Part shown: positions 5,058-8,313 of the stretch, piece by piece | How positions within the stretch are numbered: position 1 is the stretch's first letter | How the letters are laid out: every line of letters starts with the position of its first letter | Assembly: GCA_016205965.1 (NCBI GenBank) | Contig: JACQSM010000059.1 | Coordinates: forward strand, 1-8,313 | Origin: Candidatus Uhrbacteria bacterium | GTDB taxonomy: Bacteria; Patescibacteriota; Patescibacteriia; SG8-24 | Direction of reading: 5' to 3' | Length of the DNA: 8,313 nucleotides | Made by a program: the position numbers and the translations under genes | Notes under the pieces: generated by a model | The model's input: only the letters and a program-made list of their open reading frames with translations | Database searches by the model: none | Told to the model about the DNA's origin: nothing

Positions 5058-5726
5058 ATGTTCGAACCGATCTCCCGGCCAGACTTCATTGCCCGGATCA
5101 AGTCCGCGCCCGACCAATTCGATCGGTTGTGGCACGACGCGGCCGGTGTCATTTCGCTGCGCCACATGACCAGGGTCTATGTCATCCAGACGATGCCCGT
5201 GGACTACCTCAAGAGCCTGCTTTACTCGATGCCGCTCATCGGCTGCTCGACGCGCAAACCCTACTGGGGCTGCGAATTCCGTCTTCAGCGGGTCGACCCG
5301 ATCAGCCTGCAGGTCGGCCAGACCTTCGTCGAGCGCAAGAAGTGCGACTCGCTGCTGTATGACTTCGCCGACCGGTTTCAGGGTCATTGCGTCACCCATG
5401 GCATCGCCAAGCTGACCGCCTCGGTCATTTTGGGGAGCGGGCCCGATGGACGGCCGATGGTCGCGCACTACGTGCCGCCGATCATCGAAGAGTCCGATGA
5501 CCGGCATCTGCTGGTCGACGGCGTACACCGCAACTTTCTGGCTATGAACGTCGGCACGACCATCGAGGCCGTGGTGGTCGAGCATCCGACCGAAGACTAT
5601 CCCTGCAAGCCGCAGGTTTGGGACCAGGTCGTTCCGGTCGACGCCAAGCCGCCCGAGCACAAGCGTTTCTTCAACCTCCGCAAAGAACTCTTCCGCGACC
5701 TCAAGTACGTCGGTATCGACGGCTGA
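5058..5726 (+). CDS. Uncharacterised protein with a DGVHR motif (possible ParB/sulfiredoxin-like domain)
   Basis: I do not recognise this 222-aa protein as a whole. Residues 150-175 contain HLLVDGVHRNFLAMNVGTTI followed by EAVVVE, which resembles the core of ParB/sulfiredoxin-like domains: a strand, DGxHR, a helix, then a strand. In that family the G-x-H-R segment binds nucleotide or phosphate. The N-terminal half is mixed alpha/beta with four cysteines between about 63 and 111 (GCS, GCE, KKCDS, HCVTH), and the C-terminus is basic and helical (HKRFFNLRKELFRDLKY). There is no signal peptide or membrane segment, so it is probably cytoplasmic. The ATG at 5058 is chosen because GGGAGGAGAG (5045-5054) gives a strong Shine-Dalgarno 5 nt upstream, the best in the window. 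It has its own terminator and appears to be a single-gene unit. DNA binding, nuclease or nucleotide-dependent activity are all possible. Confidence 0.7.
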   Translation: MFEPISRPDFIARIKSAPDQFDRLWHDAAGVISLRHMTRVYVIQTMPVDYLKSLLYSMPLIGCSTRKPYWGCEFRLQRVDPISLQVGQTFVERKKCDSLLYDFADRFQGHCVTHGIAKLTASVILGSGPDGRPMVAHYVPPIIEESDDRHLLVDGVHRNFLAMNVGTTIEAVVVEHPTEDYPCKPQVWDQVVPVDAKPPEHKRFFNLRKELFRDLKYVGIDG

Positions 5727-5754
5727 CCGGCCACTTTGATAAGGCCGGTTTTTT
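5726..5754 (+). terminator. Intrinsic terminator of the DGVHR-motif gene
   Basis: ACCGGCC (starting at the last base of the stop codon) pairs with GGCCGGT over 7 bp around a 10-nt loop and is followed by a run of six T. It separates this gene from the heat-shock operon. Confidence 0.88.
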
Positions 5755-5793
5755 CATTTATCCACAGGCATTAAAGCGATGACTCATGGCATC

Positions 5794-5821
5794 TTGACAC
5801 CTGTTTCAGGCGGATTATACT
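5794..5821 (+). promoter_or_regulatory. Housekeeping-type promoter of the hrcA-grpE-dnaK operon
   Basis: TTGACA (5794-5799) is a perfect -35 box and TATACT (5816-5821) a near-consensus -10 box, with a 16-bp spacer. Transcription would start at about 5828, inside the left arm of the CIRCE operator, so HrcA bound there would block RNA polymerase. Confidence 0.85.
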
Positions 5822-5826
5822 CTCTA

Positions 5827-5853
5827 TTAGCACTCGGCAAATGAGAGTGCTAA
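5827..5853 (+). promoter_or_regulatory. CIRCE operator (HrcA binding site)
   Basis: TTAGCACTC, nine bases, GAGTGCTAA: both arms match the CIRCE consensus exactly. The element sits at the predicted transcription start and ends 3 bp before the hrcA start codon. HrcA binds CIRCE as a dimer and represses heat-shock genes until stress reduces its activity, so the operon should be autoregulated. In the mRNA the same sequence can form a hairpin next to the start codon. Confidence 0.97.
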
Positions 5854-5856
5854 TAT

Positions 5857-6567
5857 ATGCCAGCCTCCACCGAGGATCGCAAAAAGAAGCTGCTTCGGGC
5901 CGTCGTTCGCGAATATATCGTGACGGCCGAACCGGTCGGTTCCGAGACCGTCGCCGAAAAGTACGACTTCGGCGTCTCGTCCGCGACCATCCGCAACGAC
6001 ATGGCCGATCTCGAGGAGCTCGGCTTGTTGGAGCAGCCTCACGCCTCGGCCGGCCGCGTCCCGACCGTCCGCGGTTACCGTTTTTACGTCGACGAGTTCG
6101 TCGGCGACGATAGCGCCCGGGTCAATGCCGGCAATCCCTTGACCGCCGCCATCGACGAGATCCGCCTCGATCGCGGCCATGATCTCAAATCATTGGCCCG
6201 CGCCTTGGCCGCGCAAACGGGGGAGACCGTGGTCGTGAGCGACGGCGACGAAGCCTTCGTCACCGGCATCTCGAATCTTTCGGCCAAGCCCGAGTTCAAG
6301 GAAGGCCAGCTCATGATCGAGATGCTCCGTCTCGTCGACAATCTCGACGAGGTCGTCCGCGACGTTGAGCGCCGCTTCGCCCAGGATTTCGCCGTCTTCA
6401 TCGGCGAAGACAATCCCTTCGGCGAAGTCTTCAGCTCCGTCCTGACGCGCTGGCAGCATCCCCGATCGGGACAGACGGTCATCGGCATCCTCGGGCCGCA
6501 GCGCATGGACTACGATGCCAACGTCGCCATGATCCGCTATTTGCATGAAGTCTTAAGGAACCGCTAA
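5857..6567 (+). CDS. hrcA: Heat-shock repressor HrcA, short form
   Basis: The 236-aa product begins with the HrcA winged helix. VGSETVAEKYDFGVSSATIR (27-46) is the DNA-reading part, followed by NDMADLEELGLLEQPHASAG (47-66) and RVPTVRGYRFYVDEF (67-81), all strongly conserved. The C-terminal segment IGILGPQRMDYDANVAMI also matches the family end. At about 236 residues it is some 100 shorter than typical HrcA (about 340), so the GAF-like and inserted dimerisation regions are reduced; it is not broken, because both ends are intact. The ATG at 5857 lies just 3 bp after CIRCE with no Shine-Dalgarno; an ATG inside CIRCE at 5841 is out of frame. HrcA represses this operon through the adjacent CIRCE. 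grpE follows after 5 bp. Confidence 0.95.
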   Translation: MPASTEDRKKKLLRAVVREYIVTAEPVGSETVAEKYDFGVSSATIRNDMADLEELGLLEQPHASAGRVPTVRGYRFYVDEFVGDDSARVNAGNPLTAAIDEIRLDRGHDLKSLARALAAQTGETVVVSDGDEAFVTGISNLSAKPEFKEGQLMIEMLRLVDNLDEVVRDVERRFAQDFAVFIGEDNPFGEVFSSVLTRWQHPRSGQTVIGILGPQRMDYDANVAMIRYLHEVLRNR

Positions 6568-6572
6568 TCGCT

Positions 6573-7085
6573 ATGGAAGAACATCTGACACCGCCGCCGC
6601 CAGAACCGGCCACCACCGCCCAAGAAACAGAACTGGCCGAAGCCAGAGCCAAGGCCGAAGAGAACCTCAACGGCTGGAAGCGCGCCGCCGCCGACTACGC
6701 TAATTTGAAAAAAGAGATCGAGAAACAGCGCGAGGATGTCGCCAAGTATGCCGCCGCCCAGGTCATCACCTCGCTGCTGGGAGCCCTCGATCATTTCGCC
6801 AAAGCGATCGATCACAAGCCGGTCATCGCCGCCGACGGCGAAGAAAATATCAGCCAATGGATCAAAGGCGTCGAGCACGTCAAGCGCGAATTTGATACCA
6901 TTCTCGCCACCGCCGGCCTGCGACTCATCGCCGACACCAACGTTCCCTTCGACCCGTCGCTGCACGAAGCCATGATGACCGAGAAACGCGAAGGCGAATC
7001 CGGCAGCGTCGTCAAAATCCTCGAACCCGGCTATCGGATGCATGACAGAGTGCTCCGTCCGGCCAAAGTCGTCATCGCTGAATAA
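6573..7085 (+). CDS. grpE: Nucleotide exchange factor GrpE
   Basis: The 170-aa product is a normal-size GrpE. A short proline-rich N-terminus is followed by a long coiled-coil helix (about 15-60) that forms the dimer stalk, then a helical segment (about 62-85). The C-terminal beta domain carries the signature: GVEHVKREFDTILATAGL (about 104-121), VPFDPSLHEAMMTEKREG (about 128-145), and the closing VVKILEPGYRMHDRVLRPAK (about 149-168). GrpE opens the DnaK nucleotide-binding domain to release ADP, and its coiled coil can act as a thermosensor. It lies 5 bp after hrcA with an AAGGAA (6555-6560) 12 nt upstream, and 7 bp before dnaK, so the three genes should be one transcript under CIRCE control. 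Confidence 0.97.
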   Translation: MEEHLTPPPPEPATTAQETELAEARAKAEENLNGWKRAAADYANLKKEIEKQREDVAKYAAAQVITSLLGALDHFAKAIDHKPVIAADGEENISQWIKGVEHVKREFDTILATAGLRLIADTNVPFDPSLHEAMMTEKREGESGSVVKILEPGYRMHDRVLRPAKVVIAE

Positions 7086-7092
7086 TAATCAT

Positions 7093-8313
7093 ATGCCAAA
7101 AATCCTCGGAATCGACCTCGGAACAACCAACTCGTGCATGGCCGTCATCGAAGGCGGCCAGCCGAAAGTCATCGAAAACAAAGAAGGCGCCCGAACCACG
7201 CCCTCGGTCGTGGCCGCATCAAAGACCGGCGAGCGCCTGGTCGGCCAGCTGGCCAAGCGCCAGTCAGTCGTCAATCCCGAAAACACTTTGTATTCGGTGA
7301 AGCGACTGATCGGCCGCCGCTGGGCCGACAGCGAAGTCCAGCACGACCTCAAGGTTCTTCCTTATAAGGTCGGTCAGCAGGGCGCCGGCGTCAAAGTCGT
7401 CATGGGCGCCAAAGACCACACGCCCCAGGAGATTTCGGCTATGGTGCTCCAAAAACTCAAAGCCGATGCCGAAGCGTTCCTCGGCGAACCCGTGACCGAA
7501 GCCGTCATCACCGTTCCGGCCTACTTCGACGACAGCCAGCGCCAGGCGACCAAGGATGCCGGCGAGATCGCCGGTCTCAAAGTCAGCCGCATCATCAACG
7601 AGCCGACGGCCGCCGCCCTCGCCTACGGTTTCGATAAAAAGAAAGGCGGCAAAATCGCCGTCTACGACCTCGGCGGCGGCACCTTCGACGTTTCGGTTCT
7701 CGACATCGCCGACGACACCGTCGAAGTCAAAGCCACCAACGGCGACACCCATCTCGGCGGCGACGACTTCGACCGCCGCGTCATCGCCTGGGTCATCGCC
7801 GAATTCAAGAAGCAGGAGGGGATCGACCTGTCCAAAGACATCCTCGCGCTCCAGCGCATCAAAGAAGCCGCCGAGAAAGCCAAGATCGAACTCTCGACCT
7901 CGGTCGAAACCGAGATCAACCAGCCGTTCATCACTTCCGACGCCGCCGGTCCCAAGCACCTGGTCATGAAGATCACCCGGGCCAAGCTCGAAGAGCTGGT
8001 CGGCGACCTGGTCGACAAAACGCTCGAGCCCTGCCGTAAAGCCTTGGCCGACGCCAAACTGGGAGTCGGCGATATCGCCGAAGTCGTCATGGTCGGCGGC
8101 ATGACCCGCATGCCCTTGGTTCTCCAGACGGTCGAGAAATTTTTCGGCAAAAAGCCGAACATCAGCGTCAACCCGGACGAGGTCGTGGCCATCGGCGCTG
8201 CCGTCCAGGCCGGCGTCCTCCAGGGCGAGCGCGACATGGCCGCCGACAACAAGCCCCTCGGCCGGTTCATGCTCGACGGCATCCCGCCGGCCCCGCGGGG
8301 CGTGCCCCAGATC
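7093..8313 (+). CDS. dnaK: Chaperone DnaK (Hsp70), partial, with an internal in-frame deletion
   Basis: The frame runs open for 407 codons to the window end. The ATPase domain is complete: LGIDLGTTNS (5-14), YDLGGGTFDVSVL (191-203, with Thr197 the counterpart of E. coli Thr199), and VVMVGGMTRMP (331-341). The ATPase domain ends normally with IGAAVQAGVL (367-376), but the next residues are QGERDMAADNKPLGRF, which belong about 59 residues further on in E. coli DnaK. The DVLLLDVTPLSLGIET linker region and the first beta strands of the substrate-binding domain are therefore missing, with the frame kept. Normal sequence then continues (LDGIPPAPRGVPQI). In other Hsp70s the linker and these strands are needed for interdomain signalling and peptide binding. 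The join is at about 8220. No Shine-Dalgarno is visible; grpE ends 7 bp upstream. The family is certain; whether the deletion is biological is not. Confidence 0.95.
   Translation, partial: MPKILGIDLGTTNSCMAVIEGGQPKVIENKEGARTTPSVVAASKTGERLVGQLAKRQSVVNPENTLYSVKRLIGRRWADSEVQHDLKVLPYKVGQQGAGVKVVMGAKDHTPQEISAMVLQKLKADAEAFLGEPVTEAVITVPAYFDDSQRQATKDAGEIAGLKVSRIINEPTAAALAYGFDKKKGGKIAVYDLGGGTFDVSVLDIADDTVEVKATNGDTHLGGDDFDRRVIAWVIAEFKKQEGIDLSKDILALQRIKEAAEKAKIELSTSVETEINQPFITSDAAGPKHLVMKITRAKLEELVGDLVDKTLEPCRKALADAKLGVGDIAEVVMVGGMTRMPLVLQTVEKFFGKKPNISVNPDEVVAIGAAVQAGVLQGERDMAADNKPLGRFMLDGIPPAPRGVPQI

Noticed and set aside
5841..6113. Possible gene starting at the ATG inside CIRCE
   Set aside because: It is out of frame with hrcA and gives an arginine-rich product; the ATG is just part of the nine-base CIRCE spacer.
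7264..7959. Long minus-strand open frame (231 codons) inside dnaK
   Set aside because: It is antisense to a clearly conserved DnaK frame, and its glycine/aspartate/valine-rich product is what a high-G+C gene gives on the opposite strand.
7093..8313. Regular GCC/GTC/GAC-rich periodicity across the heat-shock genes as a possible repeat
   Set aside because: It follows the codon period and reflects third-position C/G bias in a high-G+C genome rather than a repeat.

Overview
The window looks like bacterial chromosome with high G+C, carrying the right-hand end of an integrated mobile element at its left edge. The host is probably a member of the Candidate Phyla Radiation (Patescibacteria). This is inferred from compact proteins (a HrcA of about 236 aa, a YidC/Oxa1 protein of about 236 aa with no periplasmic domain, a six-helix half-size MFS protein), short gaps between genes, and a mix of start signals with and without a Shine-Dalgarno sequence. 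The sequence alone does not prove the phylum.

Positions 1-~1740 (mobile element, visibly lower G+C). In one direction lie the C-terminal part of a HUH-type rolling-circle Rep protein, a small excisionase-like helix-turn-helix protein and a complete tyrosine recombinase. The recombinase gene ends about 85 bp from the 3' end of a tRNA-Glu(CTC) gene on the opposite strand. This Rep-Xis-Int order beside a tRNA 3' end is that of an integrative plasmid or integrated ssDNA-phage-like element using the tRNA as attB. The left part of the element is outside the window.

Positions 1709-2540 (minus strand, host). tRNA-Glu with its promoter and an intrinsic terminator is followed by a SixA-like histidine phosphatase with its own Shine-Dalgarno, a structured 5' leader, a promoter and a terminator. 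Its promoter lies back to back with that of the next gene.

Positions 2509-4912 (plus strand). A GIY-YIG protein of the UPF0213 type, a half-size MFS protein, a YidC/Oxa1-type insertase 5 bp further on, and a short SPFH/prohibitin-like protein. Three of the four products are membrane proteins or belong to membrane-associated families.

Positions 4913-5754. Tandem hairpins, including a strong intrinsic terminator, then a gene of unknown function with a DGVHR motif resembling ParB/sulfiredoxin-type domains, with an excellent Shine-Dalgarno and its own terminator.

Positions 5794-8313. A heat-shock operon: a near-consensus promoter, a perfect CIRCE operator, hrcA, grpE and dnaK. HrcA should bind the CIRCE and repress its own operon; GrpE is the nucleotide-exchange factor for DnaK. 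The dnaK gene runs off the window, and near its end it reads directly from the end of the ATPase domain into the middle of the substrate-binding domain. About 59 residues are missing in frame, including the interdomain linker. This is the most surprising feature of the window and is either a real deletion or an assembly collapse.

No stretch longer than 300 bases lacks a gene. No CRISPR array, rRNA or insertion sequence was seen.
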